Part shown: in pieces, positions 5,496 to 12,818 of the stretch
How positions within the stretch are numbered: position 1 is the first letter of the stretch
How the letters are laid out: each line of letters starts with the position of its first letter
Assembly: GCA_030617565.1 (NCBI GenBank)
Contig: JAUWVE010000016.1
Span: 1 to 14,895 of the forward strand
DNA length: 14,895 nucleotides
Origin: Gammaproteobacteria bacterium
GTDB lineage: Bacteria > Pseudomonadota > Gammaproteobacteria > BMS3Bbin11
Reading direction: 5' to 3'
The notes under the pieces: generated by a model
The model's database searches: none
Seen by the model: the letters and a program-made list of their open reading frames with translations, nothing else
Told to the model about the DNA's origin: nothing
Program-made: the position numbers and the translations under genes

Positions 5496-8152
5496 TGATA
5501 GGTAACGCACTCGTTCAACCATGGATCAGCACCTTCGGCTATCCACTCCAGCACATCATCAATAGATTTAAAATTTTCTTCTTTATTTGACGATTTTTTC
5601 ACACCAACATCATCAAATACCTGCAGCAGTAATGAGGTTAATTTACCGTGGCTAATCATCGACAACAATTCGCAGGCATGAGCAAAATGGCGTTTATCCC
5701 GGCTTTTCAGACCAGCCCTGATGACTTCAATATCGCTATCATGCGGTGAAGATTGTAAAGCCAGCAGCGCGAGATCAATCAGGTCATGCGTGCGTTCTTC
5801 AATTGCATGACACAATAGCATGATGCCCGGTGTTAAATGGCTTTCCTGTTTTTCCAGGAACTTAACAGCTTTATGCATAGCTACAGCATTCTCAGCCATC
5901 GCCAATGAGACATGGAACATTTGCTCAGCTGAAGCGCCATACTCAATCAGGCAATCAATCATTGCCTCTCTGGCACGTGGAGATCCAAACTGTTGCTCAA
6001 TCAACTGGTTGATCAGCCACTGCTGTGGGTCACTAAAGCGGACGGCCATGCTCTTTATTGCCGCTTCACGCACAGCCGGGTAATGATCTTCAATAGCGAA
6101 ATCCAGCAGCTTTTCACGCTTGTCATACGAAAGGAAATGTGAGGCTTTTACAGACTCCTTTCGCACCTTCCAGCTTTTATTCCCGGATAGTTTGATCACG
6201 CTGGCCTCGGCTGCCTTGAATGCATCGGTCGGCCAATTGACCAACAGCTTTAATGCCATTATCTGCACACGACTAACCGGCTGGTCCAGCATTTGGACTA
6301 TTACTTGCTGAATTGCACTAAAGACGGGTTCATTTAGATAGACACTTTCCATACCCTGTACCACCAATTCGATTCCTGGTATATAAAATTCAGGACGCGG
6401 GTCACTGAGCAAGGCCATCCATTCATCAATTGCCTGCTGGCTTAACTCCGGTACAGGATATATCAATGCACCCAGGATACCCGCAGCGCGTAATCGAGGC
6501 TGCTCATTACCCAGCAGACTTTCGACCTTTTGCCTTGCAATAACATCACCCGATACAAACAGGGCTTTATACAAGGTGGAATCAAGGTGGGCATCCCCCT
6601 TACCGATTTCTCTACGCAGCTGGTCCCGTAATTTTTCTGACTCAAGGGGCTGTAGCAGTCGGATCATCTGATCTTTTGCCATAACAGAGGCTCTCTGCAT
6701 ACGTTGCGGCAAGAGACTGGCTGCCCGCTCTGGATTTGCCTTGCTCAACACATTCGCGTATGCAATCGAGATTTCTTCATCTTCCTGCAGCACACCCTGC
6801 TCAATGTCTTTCATTATAGAATCGTCCGTACTATCAAGCATTCCCTGTATTTGATGCTCCGGCACAAATAAGCTTTTTTTCAAATTATTTACAATTTCAG
6901 CAGCATAGGCCCTGTTCATCTTGCGATTGAACCAGAAATAGAACAGTGCCGCCAGCATGCCTGGAAACAGGAACAGGGAAGGGTTTTCAGACTTTTGAGC
7001 TAACCACAAAAATATGTCGGCGGTGGCCAGTGCCAGGGGCAATACAACCACTATCGACATCGCCCTGGCCCTGCCCTGTATCTGCATCGGCAAGGCATCC
7101 ATGAAGATATTTCTTACCGGCCTGCGAAAGGCCGGCATGATGGCATCCTTGTTAAAACTGCCTATCAGTGCAAGAGGCAGAGTAAAACTGAACATTAGTC
7201 CCAGGTAGACCATGAAGCTGGTGGCAGGATAGACAAGGTTTACTTTCTTCACGCCAAAGCGTCGAATCACGCGGTTTGAAATGAAAACCTGTATAAGCAA
7301 TGCCAGTGCACTGGTTGTGGCTGTCAACAGACCAAAGAATGAACCAAGTGCCTCTTCAGTTTCAAAAGTGTTTGTATAGATACGGTTCAGTGTGTAACAA
7401 AGTACGTAGGTTGATATCACCATGAAAAACAGCGCAAATGATGACATCTTTAATAATTGAGATGTCTTCATGAATTTCAAACCCTGTGAGACCTGATTAA
7501 TAGATTGCTGCAGCCTGGACCTCTCCTTGCGCCCTGCTCGAAAATATGGCGAGACACCTTTTTTGCTGTGCCAGACTGTTATTATGGCTAAGCTAAGCAT
7601 CAATAGTAATACCCAGACCAGCAGCATGTTCTGAACACCAAGGACCCGTGACATGCTGGCCAGAAAAAGCCCGCCTATGATCACACCTACCTGACTGCCG
7701 GCAAGAATTATGGGCATTAAGCGTTTGGATTGGGTCTGCACCAGATTTTGCCCCAGATAGAGCGCGCTGTGCACGAGAAACAGTTCGGATGCTATTTCAT
7801 ATAGTAAAAAAAATGCCGGATAGACCATGTCACTGACACCCAGACGCATCATCAGCCAGTTACCCAGCAACAAGGCAATCATGACGGTGAAAATGATTTT
7901 AAAAAACCGCTCAGACGGAAGTGCATCAACGAAGGCGGCATACATCACACTGACTGCACTTAACAGGACACCAACCAGGACGAACATCACGGGCAGATAT
8001 TCTATGCCGTATCGCTTGAAAAACAGTGCGTCAGCTGTGCCACGGCCTAATGCTATTCCGGCACCCATCAAAATGAACACCATCAGCAAATAACCGAGCT
8101 GACGCCGTTCATCTTTGTGGACCAGCATTAAATCGGAAATACGATCAAGCAT
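5456..8152 (-). CDS. NTT/ATP-ADP-translocase-like membrane carrier with HEAT-repeat C-terminal half
   Basis: An 898-residue protein in two halves. Residues about 18-410 hold roughly 12 membrane helices in an MFS-like arrangement. They include GRGTADALFFKRYG (36-49) and RRPVRNIFMDALPMQIQGRA (343-362), which resemble the bacterial nucleotide-transporter (Npt/TLC) carriers. Residues about 411-880 are soluble and alpha-helical, built from HEAT-like helix pairs, so they probably form a cytoplasmic solenoid for protein contacts. The expected role is transport of a nucleotide or related anion across the inner membrane. The substrate is unknown, and free-living bacteria rarely import ATP. AGGGGTAGGGATC precedes the ATG. 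The final residues, about STLNNSGYVRL, are encoded by the palindromic element, so the native C-terminus may have been replaced. The gene heads a group with the sensor domain and the exported protein. Confidence 0.8.
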   Translation of the reverse strand: MLDRISDLMLVHKDERRQLGYLLMVFILMGAGIALGRGTADALFFKRYGIEYLPVMFVLVGVLLSAVSVMYAAFVDALPSERFFKIIFTVMIALLLGNWLMMRLGVSDMVYPAFFLLYEIASELFLVHSALYLGQNLVQTQSKRLMPIILAGSQVGVIIGGLFLASMSRVLGVQNMLLVWVLLLMLSLAIITVWHSKKGVSPYFRAGRKERSRLQQSINQVSQGLKFMKTSQLLKMSSFALFFMVISTYVLCYTLNRIYTNTFETEEALGSFFGLLTATTSALALLIQVFISNRVIRRFGVKKVNLVYPATSFMVYLGLMFSFTLPLALIGSFNKDAIMPAFRRPVRNIFMDALPMQIQGRARAMSIVVVLPLALATADIFLWLAQKSENPSLFLFPGMLAALFYFWFNRKMNRAYAAEIVNNLKKSLFVPEHQIQGMLDSTDDSIMKDIEQGVLQEDEEISIAYANVLSKANPERAASLLPQRMQRASVMAKDQMIRLLQPLESEKLRDQLRREIGKGDAHLDSTLYKALFVSGDVIARQKVESLLGNEQPRLRAAGILGALIYPVPELSQQAIDEWMALLSDPRPEFYIPGIELVVQGMESVYLNEPVFSAIQQVIVQMLDQPVSRVQIMALKLLVNWPTDAFKAAEASVIKLSGNKSWKVRKESVKASHFLSYDKREKLLDFAIEDHYPAVREAAIKSMAVRFSDPQQWLINQLIEQQFGSPRAREAMIDCLIEYGASAEQMFHVSLAMAENAVAMHKAVKFLEKQESHLTPGIMLLCHAIEERTHDLIDLALLALQSSPHDSDIEVIRAGLKSRDKRHFAHACELLSMISHGKLTSLLLQVFDDVGVKKSSNKEENFKSIDDVLEWIAEGADPWLNECVTYHKSTLNNSGYVRL

Positions 8153-8509
8153 AGTGATCCCTACCCCTGAGCGGATATTTATCGATGCAGATTATCATTC
8201 TCCCTTGGTGTTGCTTTGGTACATAACTATTCAGGTACCCTTATTATTCGACACGTAGGCACTTTATATGAGTTATTTCTCTTTGAGTATAACTTAGCGT
8301 GAGTTTTCCATCCCTTATTTATTCTTTTCCATAAAACCCGACACAAACTACACCATAACGAAATAATTTTCCGAATTTGCTATCCTACTGCCATGAATTC
8401 TCATCAGATATGATATAAACAACAGTAACGATGAAGAGTTTATCGTTGAGGTAACTCCAGATAGTTATCCACAACTCCCAACAATCCGATACTCAAGGAG
8501 ATCTTTGTT
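8153..8509. other. Divergent spacer between carrier gene and glycine-rich protein gene
   Basis: There is no gene in these 357 bases. It must hold the promoters of both flanking genes, but I find no confident -35/-10 pair by eye. A small hairpin, AACGAT (8427-8432) against ATCGTT (8442-8447), would lie in the leader of the plus-strand gene. A strong AAGGAG at 8495-8500 sits nine bases before the ATG at 8510. Confidence 0.5.
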
Positions 8510-8977
8510 ATGAAAAGACTTACTCGTTTCTTTGCAGCAGCGCTGATTGTCAGTGGCTTATCACTGGCACCAGTCGCTGATTCTGAAGCATGGTTTAATA
8601 TGGGCGGGCCATGGAACAATGGTTCCGGCTGGGGTGGTGGTAATCCCTGGAACAGCGGCTGGGGTGGTGGCAATCCCTGGAACAGCGGCTGGGGTGGTGG
8701 CAACCCGTGGAACAGCGGCTGGGGCGGCGGCAACCCGTGGGGCGGCGGTCCTGGCGGCTGGGGCGGTAATCGCTACTATGGCGGCCAGCCTAACTATGGC
8801 GGCCAGCCTAACTATGGTGGCCAACCTTACTATGGCGGCCAACCTAACTATGGCGGCCAACCTAACTATGGCGGTGGTGACCCGTATTATGGCGGTCAGC
8901 CATACTACGGCGGCGGCGCGGTAGATGCTCCAGCACCGGCTCCAGGTCAGTACCCGGAAGTCACACCTGTCGATTAG
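8510..8977 (+). CDS. Exported Gly/Trp/Tyr-rich repeat protein, possible sulfur globule protein
   Basis: A 155-residue protein. The signal peptide is clear: positive KRLTR, hydrophobic 7-20 and a likely cut after DSEA (26), leaving a mature start WFNMGGPW. The mature chain has four copies of the decamer WGGGNPWNSG (41-80, the last diverged), then YGGQPN-type hexamers with variants (about 90-134), and a Pro/Ala/acidic tail. There are no cysteines. The composition and start resemble the secreted envelope proteins of sulfur globules in purple and colourless sulfur bacteria. Other low-complexity surface or matrix proteins remain possible. AAGGAG nine bases before the ATG predicts strong translation, and an efficient terminator follows. 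Both suit an abundant structural protein. It is transcribed alone, away from the carrier gene. Confidence 0.8.
   Translation: MKRLTRFFAAALIVSGLSLAPVADSEAWFNMGGPWNNGSGWGGGNPWNSGWGGGNPWNSGWGGGNPWNSGWGGGNPWGGGPGGWGGNRYYGGQPNYGGQPNYGGQPYYGGQPNYGGQPNYGGGDPYYGGQPYYGGGAVDAPAPAPGQYPEVTPVD
8630..8911 (+). repeat. In-frame tandem repeats: 30-bp units then 18-bp units
   Basis: Four 30-base units run at 8630-8659, 8660-8689, 8690-8719 and 8720-8749. The first two differ by one base and the fourth is diverged. From 8777 to about 8911, 18-base units encode YGGQPN and variants. All unit lengths are multiples of three, so copy-number change keeps the frame. This also explains several false open frames on both strands here. 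Confidence 0.9.
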
Positions 8978-8994
8978 TTTTTACAAGCAGGAAT

Positions 8995-9024
8995 AAAAAA
9001 GGGCCGCATTCAGCGGCCCTTTTT
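8995..9024. terminator. Bidirectional intrinsic terminator
   Basis: A perfect 8-bp GC-rich stem, agggccgc (9000-9007) with gcggccct (9013-9020), closes a five-base loop. It is flanked by six A's before and five T's after. It ends the glycine-rich protein transcript 18 bases after its stop. On the opposite strand it could also end the M48 transcript. Confidence 0.93.
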
Positions 9025-9039
9025 GTTTTCAAGTAACTT

Positions 9040-9124
9040 TTCGCTGCGAGGGCGCGTCTCCCACAAAAACCTGTAAACAATGAATGTATTGGTATTATTG
9101 TGGGAGGCGCGCCCTCGCGGCGAA
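9040..9124. repeat. REP-like inverted pair, copy 2
   Basis: The arms 9040-9066 and 9098-9124 are reverse complements with two mismatches in 27, both compatible with G-U pairing. The right arm (9098-9124) is identical to bases 3938-3964 of copy 1, while the loops differ. It lies between the convergent glycine-rich and M48 genes, directly beside the bidirectional terminator. Confidence 0.9.
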
Positions 9125-9196
9125 TAAGGCTGGAGAAAGAAAGTAACTGGAATTTGCTTTGAACTAGATGAAATCCTCAGCGTGAGCCCATGAGTG

Positions 9197-10000
9197 TCAT
9201 AAAGGATATACTGGGTGCGGTTTTTTCTCTTCATAGTAGGGCATCATTCGTGGAACAAGGGCATCAAGAGCTTCGATACGTTTTCCGGATGATGGATGGG
9301 TACTAAAAAAGTCGTATGAGGAGCCGCCGGATTCCTTGCTCATCTTCTGCCACAGAGTAACAGCTGCACGGGGGTCATATCCCGCACGGGCTGCCAGTTC
9401 CAACCCTATCTGGTCAGCCTCAGTTTCTGCAGTCCGGCTGTTTGGCAATGTTATAGCAACTATTGCCGCCGTAGATGCACCCATAGCAACAGCACGACTA
9501 TCTGTTGCCACAGCAATAACTAAAGCCCCTAACGAAGTCGCCATTGCCACGGACATTTTTTCAGCAGTGTGTTTAGCCAGTGCGTGTGAAATTTCATGTG
9601 CCAGCACCTGCGCCAGCTCATCATCAGTAGGCTGAATTTTTTCTATTAGCCCGGTATAAAGAGCCATACGGCCACCGGCCATGGACCAGGCATTAACCGT
9701 CTTCGGGTCATCGATAACCTGCATGCTCCACTGCCAGCTCCGGGTATCCGGCCGCATAATGAGTGCCTCATAGATCAGCCGTCCGGTTATCCGTTTAACC
9801 CGGTTTATCAGGGCCTTGTCGTGTGATATCTGGCCCTTTTTCTCATAGTCATTCATTGTTTGCGCATACGCCTGTGCCGACTGCACAATCGCCGATTCTT
9901 CCGAAATTATTATTAGCTGATTTCTACCGGTCGGTGATGTCGCGCAGGCTGCCAGCAAAAATGGTATGAATATAATAAGGAACCGGCCAACTGGTTTCAT
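9197..10000 (-). CDS. M48 family metallopeptidase, lipoprotein
   Basis: A 267-residue zinc peptidase. The lipobox LLAAC puts the lipidated Cys at 19, and T-S-P follows, so retention at the outer membrane facing the periplasm is likely. The zinc motif HEISH is at 135-139, and the third ligand Glu194 lies in SRTAETEADQIG (188-199). The C-terminal STHPSSGKRI (233-242) is also typical of the family. The length and layout match the LoiP/YcaL/Oma1-like periplasmic M48 proteases, which handle misfolded or misassembled outer-membrane proteins. A hydrophobic Ala-rich stretch (151-184) between the zinc motifs is usual for the fold. Its ATG overlaps the stop of the secretin-like gene (ATGA), which implies translational coupling and a shared process. 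The cognate substrate is unknown. Confidence 0.92.
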   Translation of the reverse strand: MKPVGRFLIIFIPFLLAACATSPTGRNQLIIISEESAIVQSAQAYAQTMNDYEKKGQISHDKALINRVKRITGRLIYEALIMRPDTRSWQWSMQVIDDPKTVNAWSMAGGRMALYTGLIEKIQPTDDELAQVLAHEISHALAKHTAEKMSVAMATSLGALVIAVATDSRAVAMGASTAAIVAITLPNSRTAETEADQIGLELAARAGYDPRAAVTLWQKMSKESGGSSYDFFSTHPSSGKRIEALDALVPRMMPYYEEKKPHPVYPL

Positions 10001-10899
10001 CTGCTTGCTCCCTTAATTTCCTCAACCCTGACAAATATTTGTGATGCAAACGTCTGCTGTCGCCGGTAGCCTGACCCGATACCCCCCTGATGGGAGGATC
10101 CGGATTGGTCTATACCGCCAATTGCAATCCATTCGCCCAGTTTGCCGCGCGCAGACGTACTGATATTCGCAACAGCGAAATTCGGTCGCGACTGCCATCC
10201 CTGCGGTGGGTAGCGGCCATTAATTCTTAGATTATTGCGCTGTCGGCTGATTGAGTTTATTTCCAGAAATACTTCATCACCGTTCAGCCGTGGGATTGCA
10301 TAAAAGCCGGTGACTGCAGGATAATAAGCCATATTGTCATAGCCATAGATACCGCCAGGACCGATGACGGTGCTGCGATTCCTGACTGGAATTTCTTCAC
10401 CTGCCGATATATAGGCCTCACGCCCCTCAAGTACCTGCACCTGCTGGGTGATATTGCTTTGTTCGTTTTGACTGTTTGATTTCATCTTCACTGAAAGACC
10501 ATCCTGTCCACCATGGTGCAGACCGGGAGCCCTGCCCCCTATGACAATCCCACCATTGTTGATTGACAGATTACCCGTCTGACCCTGAATAGAAGCTGAA
10601 CCCTGGCGGGATGAGAGATCGTTTCCACGTTTAACACTGATCAGCAGGCGGGCAGGTGCCTTGTCCAGCGTCGCAAGCAGCTTTCGGACTTCTGCCATTT
10701 TTTGTGGTGTGGCGGTAACAACCAGCTGCCCCTGCAAGCCGCTTACAGAACCGGCAGGAGAGATCAGCGGACGTATTATCGAGGCCATTTCATTGATTGA
10801 CCTGTATCCTAGCGGTATCACCTCGGTCACCATTTGCTGTGCCTGGACAGCGCTAAATACAGTAATATAAAATAGCAATAGAAGGAAAAATTGCTTCAT
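9997..10899 (-). CDS. Exported secretin-like protein (NolW/N1-type domain plus short secretin-like C-terminus)
   Basis: A 300-residue protein with signal peptide (hydrophobic 4-17, likely cut after AVQA at 20). Residues about 24-90 (VTEVIPLGYRSINEMASIIR region, then a VVTATP strand and MAEVRKLLATLD helix) match the short N1/NolW ring-forming domain of type II/III secretins. The low-complexity Gly/Ser/Asn middle (92-145) is probably flexible. Residues about 148-298 resemble part of a secretin core: VLEGREAYISAGEEIPV (156-172), FYAIPRLNGDEVFLEINS, and LGEWIAIGGID. It is far shorter than true secretins (about 600-700 residues), so a full gated pore is doubtful. It may be a periplasmic ring or accessory protein. 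AAGGTG lies eight bases before the ATG inside a small hairpin. It follows lysA by 55 bases and overlaps the M48 gene. Confidence 0.78.
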   Translation of the reverse strand: MKQFFLLLLFYITVFSAVQAQQMVTEVIPLGYRSINEMASIIRPLISPAGSVSGLQGQLVVTATPQKMAEVRKLLATLDKAPARLLISVKRGNDLSSRQGSASIQGQTGNLSINNGGIVIGGRAPGLHHGGQDGLSVKMKSNSQNEQSNITQQVQVLEGREAYISAGEEIPVRNRSTVIGPGGIYGYDNMAYYPAVTGFYAIPRLNGDEVFLEINSISRQRNNLRINGRYPPQGWQSRPNFAVANISTSARGKLGEWIAIGGIDQSGSSHQGGIGSGYRRQQTFASQIFVRVEEIKGASR

Positions 10900-10904
10900 G
10901 GCAG

Positions 10905-10921
10905 CATCACCTTGTGTGATG
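10905..10921 (-). promoter_or_regulatory. Leader hairpin covering the ribosome binding site of the secretin-like gene
   Basis: CATCAC (10905-10910) and GTGATG (10916-10921) form a perfect 6-bp stem with a five-base loop. In the minus-strand transcript the loop and 3' arm contain AAGGTG, the ribosome binding site eight bases before the ATG. Folding would reduce access to it, so translation of the secretin-like and M48 genes could be tuned here. It is too short and too poor in U's to be a terminator. Confidence 0.45.
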
Positions 10922-10954
10922 TAATGAATAATATGTGCATATCAGAGCCCCACA

Positions 10955-12220
10955 CTAGTCTCCGGGCAATATTGATTCCATCGCCATCAGGTCATCCATC
11001 ACTTCACGACGGCGGACGACATAAAACTCTTCTCCATCCACCATGATTTCGGGCGGCCGCGGGCGGCTATTGTAATTCGAGCTCATGCTAAAACCATAGG
11101 CACCGGATGAGCGGATCGCCAGCAAATCTCCTTCCTGCAGTGACAGTTCGCGCTGCTTCGCCAGGGTGTCGCCTGTTTCACATACCGGGCCGACTATATC
11201 CCAGGTTTTCGTGGCATCACTGTTGCGTGGTTCTACCGCTACGACTTCCTGCCAGGCATCATAAAGTGCCGGACGCATCAGGTCATTCATCGCCGCATCG
11301 ACCACGGCAAAATGATGACCCGGTGTATTTTTCAGGTATTCAACCCGTGTCAATAGCACTCCGGCATTGCCGGCAATGGCACGGCCCGGCTCCAGTATCA
11401 GGGTCAATTCCGACATCTCTCTTTGTTGCAGACGCTCGCGTATGGCCTGCACATACTGTTCAGGTTCTGGCGGCTGTTCATCCTGGTAGGAAATCCCCAG
11501 CCCGCCACCAAGATCAAGATGCTTGAGGTTCACCCGTGCCTGCTTCAGCTTTTCAACTATATCAAGAACCCGGTCCAGCGCTTCAAGAACGGGTGACATG
11601 TCCGTTAACTGTGAGCCGATATGGCAATCAATACCCACCAGGTCCAGCATCGGGTATTCGCAATGCGCCATGGTATAAAGTTCATACGCCTCATCAGCAG
11701 GGATACCGAACTTGTTTTCTTTCAATCCGGTCGAAATATACGGATGTGTTTTTGGATCAACATCCGGGTTCACACGCAGAGAGATGGGTGCACGCACCCC
11801 CAATTGTCCGGCTATACCGGCGATACGCTCCAATTCGTCAGCAGACTCTACATTGAAACACTTGATACCGGCACGCAGGCCGGTACGAATTTCAGCACTG
11901 GTTTTCCCTACGCCCGAAAAAACGACTTTTTCAGAATCACCGCCGGCACGCAACACTCGCTCCAGTTCTCCACCCGATACAATATCAAAACCCGCGCCCA
12001 GTCGTGCCAGTACATTCAGGACTGCAAGATTGGAATTGGCCTTGATGGCATAACAAATCAGATGCGGTATGCCCTGCAACGCCTGTTCGAAGGCCTGATA
12101 ATGGCGACTTAATGTTGCACGCGAATAAATATAGGCCGGGGTGCCGACACTGCGGGCTATTTCTGCAAGGGGTACTGATTCAGCGTGCAATTGTCCACGC
12201 TGATAGGTGAAATGATCCAT
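10955..12220 (-). CDS. lysA: Diaminopimelate decarboxylase
   Basis: A 421-residue PLP-dependent enzyme that converts meso-diaminopimelate to L-lysine and CO2, the last step of lysine synthesis. It has a fold-type III barrel with the PLP lysine K60 in CYAIKANSN (56-64), HIGSQ (200-204), the GGGLG phosphate loop (238-242), EPGRA (277-281) and CETGD (347-351), whose Cys and Glu reach the partner subunit's active site. The length is normal and no key residue is missing. AAGGA lies 12 bases before the ATG. It follows the lptM gene by 20 bases, the usual gammaproteobacterial pair. dapF, which often comes next in this lineage, is absent. Instead a secretin-like gene follows after 55 bases without a terminator, so transcription may continue into it. 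Confidence 0.97.
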   Translation of the reverse strand: MDHFTYQRGQLHAESVPLAEIARSVGTPAYIYSRATLSRHYQAFEQALQGIPHLICYAIKANSNLAVLNVLARLGAGFDIVSGGELERVLRAGGDSEKVVFSGVGKTSAEIRTGLRAGIKCFNVESADELERIAGIAGQLGVRAPISLRVNPDVDPKTHPYISTGLKENKFGIPADEAYELYTMAHCEYPMLDLVGIDCHIGSQLTDMSPVLEALDRVLDIVEKLKQARVNLKHLDLGGGLGISYQDEQPPEPEQYVQAIRERLQQREMSELTLILEPGRAIAGNAGVLLTRVEYLKNTPGHHFAVVDAAMNDLMRPALYDAWQEVVAVEPRNSDATKTWDIVGPVCETGDTLAKQRELSLQEGDLLAIRSSGAYGFSMSSNYNSRPRPPEIMVDGEEFYVVRRREVMDDLMAMESILPGD

Positions 12221-12240
12221 TTTGCTAGCTAATCCTTATC

Positions 12241-12414
12241 CTACGGCTTAACTGCACTTTCTGTCTTTTCCGTTGTAGCCTCTTTATCAAGCTCATCACT
12301 TGCCTTCACCTCAGGCGCAGGTGCTTTTTCCAGATACAACGGGCCTTTCTGTCCACAGGCAGACAATAGAAACATGCTGATTAGTAGCAGCAAACCTGTA
12401 AAACGTATTTTCAT
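12241..12414 (-). CDS. lptM: Small outer-membrane lipoprotein LptM (YifL-like)
   Basis: A 57-residue lipoprotein. The signal peptide has lipobox LLSAC with Cys20, followed directly by the hallmark GQKGPLYL (21-28) of the LptM/YifL family. A Lys/Glu/Ala-rich flexible tail follows. In Escherichia coli this protein binds the LptD-LptE translocon and helps its oxidative maturation. I chose ATG 12414 because GGAG sits six bases before it. A longer in-frame ATG at 12441 would add nine residues ahead of the signal peptide and overlap the promoter. It is the first gene of the lptM-lysA operon and diverges from cyaY, an arrangement conserved in many gammaproteobacteria. Confidence 0.93.
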   Translation of the reverse strand: MKIRFTGLLLLISMFLLSACGQKGPLYLEKAPAPEVKASDELDKEATTEKTESAVKP

Positions 12415-12451
12415 CAGTAACTCCAGAATAGTAGAATGCACTAAAGAGCTT

Positions 12452-12459
12452 AGTATAAC
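12452..12459. promoter_or_regulatory. Overlapping divergent -10 elements between lptM and cyaY
   Basis: The plus strand carries TATAAC at 12454-12459 for cyaY. The minus strand carries TATACT at 12457-12452 for lptM. Each matches the sigma-70 -10 at 5 of 6 positions, and they share four bases. No good -35 is visible for either. A start point near 12466 would place an upstream GTG (12462) outside the transcript and support the cyaY ATG at 12489. Confidence 0.4.
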
Positions 12460-12488
12460 CTGTGAATCACCAACAACACCGGAAAAAA

Positions 12489-12815
12489 ATGACAGAATCT
12501 ACAAATAGCCAGGCATTCATTGAAACACTTGAGCAACTCGAAGAACTGCTGGACAACTGCGATACCGATATCGATTACGACACCGTCAGCGACATCCTGA
12601 CCATCGAATTTGAAGACCGCAGCAAGATCATCATCAACTACCAGAGCGCCAACGGTCAACTATGGCTGGCCGCGCGCAGCGGCGGCTTTCATTATAATTA
12701 TGATGCAGATACCGGCAGCTGGAAAAATGACCGCAACGGGGGAGATTTTTTTGACCAGTTATCAGCGCTCGCGACCGAACATGCGGGAGAGGACGTCGTT
12801 CTTAAACCGGCATAG
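12489..12815 (+). CDS. cyaY: Frataxin-like iron-sulfur assembly protein CyaY
   Basis: A 108-residue cytoplasmic frataxin. It binds iron through an acidic face and modulates the cysteine desulfurase IscS during iron-sulfur cluster assembly. Visible features are the acidic first helix and edge (FIETLEQLEELLDNCDTDID, 10-29), the strand LTIEFEDRSKIIINYQ (37-52), the QLWLAARSGGFHYNY core (57-71) with the conserved W59, and a second helix DFFDQLSALATEH (86-98). The length equals the family norm (106-108). I preferred ATG 12489, with GGA a few bases upstream, over an in-frame GTG at 12462 that would add nine residues and lie at the promoter. It is divergent from lptM-lysA and convergent with the zinc-ribbon gene. 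Confidence 0.95.
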   Translation: MTESTNSQAFIETLEQLEELLDNCDTDIDYDTVSDILTIEFEDRSKIIINYQSANGQLWLAARSGGFHYNYDADTGSWKNDRNGGDFFDQLSALATEHAGEDVVLKPA

Positions 12816-12818
12816 GCT

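Noticed and set aside
8440..8924. Long open frames on both strands across the glycine-rich gene
   Set aside because: They are by-products of repeats whose unit is a multiple of three, which keeps all frames open. Their products are low-complexity shadows without ribosome binding sites.
9010..9234. 74-residue minus-strand frame
   Set aside because: It runs through the terminator and the REP-like hairpin and overlaps the end of the M48 gene, so it is not a credible gene.
11107..12112. Several plus-strand open frames of 106-163 codons opposite lysA
   Set aside because: They lie entirely inside a clear lysA gene on the other strand, overlap each other, and have no recognisable domains.
12462..12488. 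GTG start extending CyaY by nine residues
   Set aside because: It overlaps the promoter region, and the 108-residue form from 12489 equals the family length.
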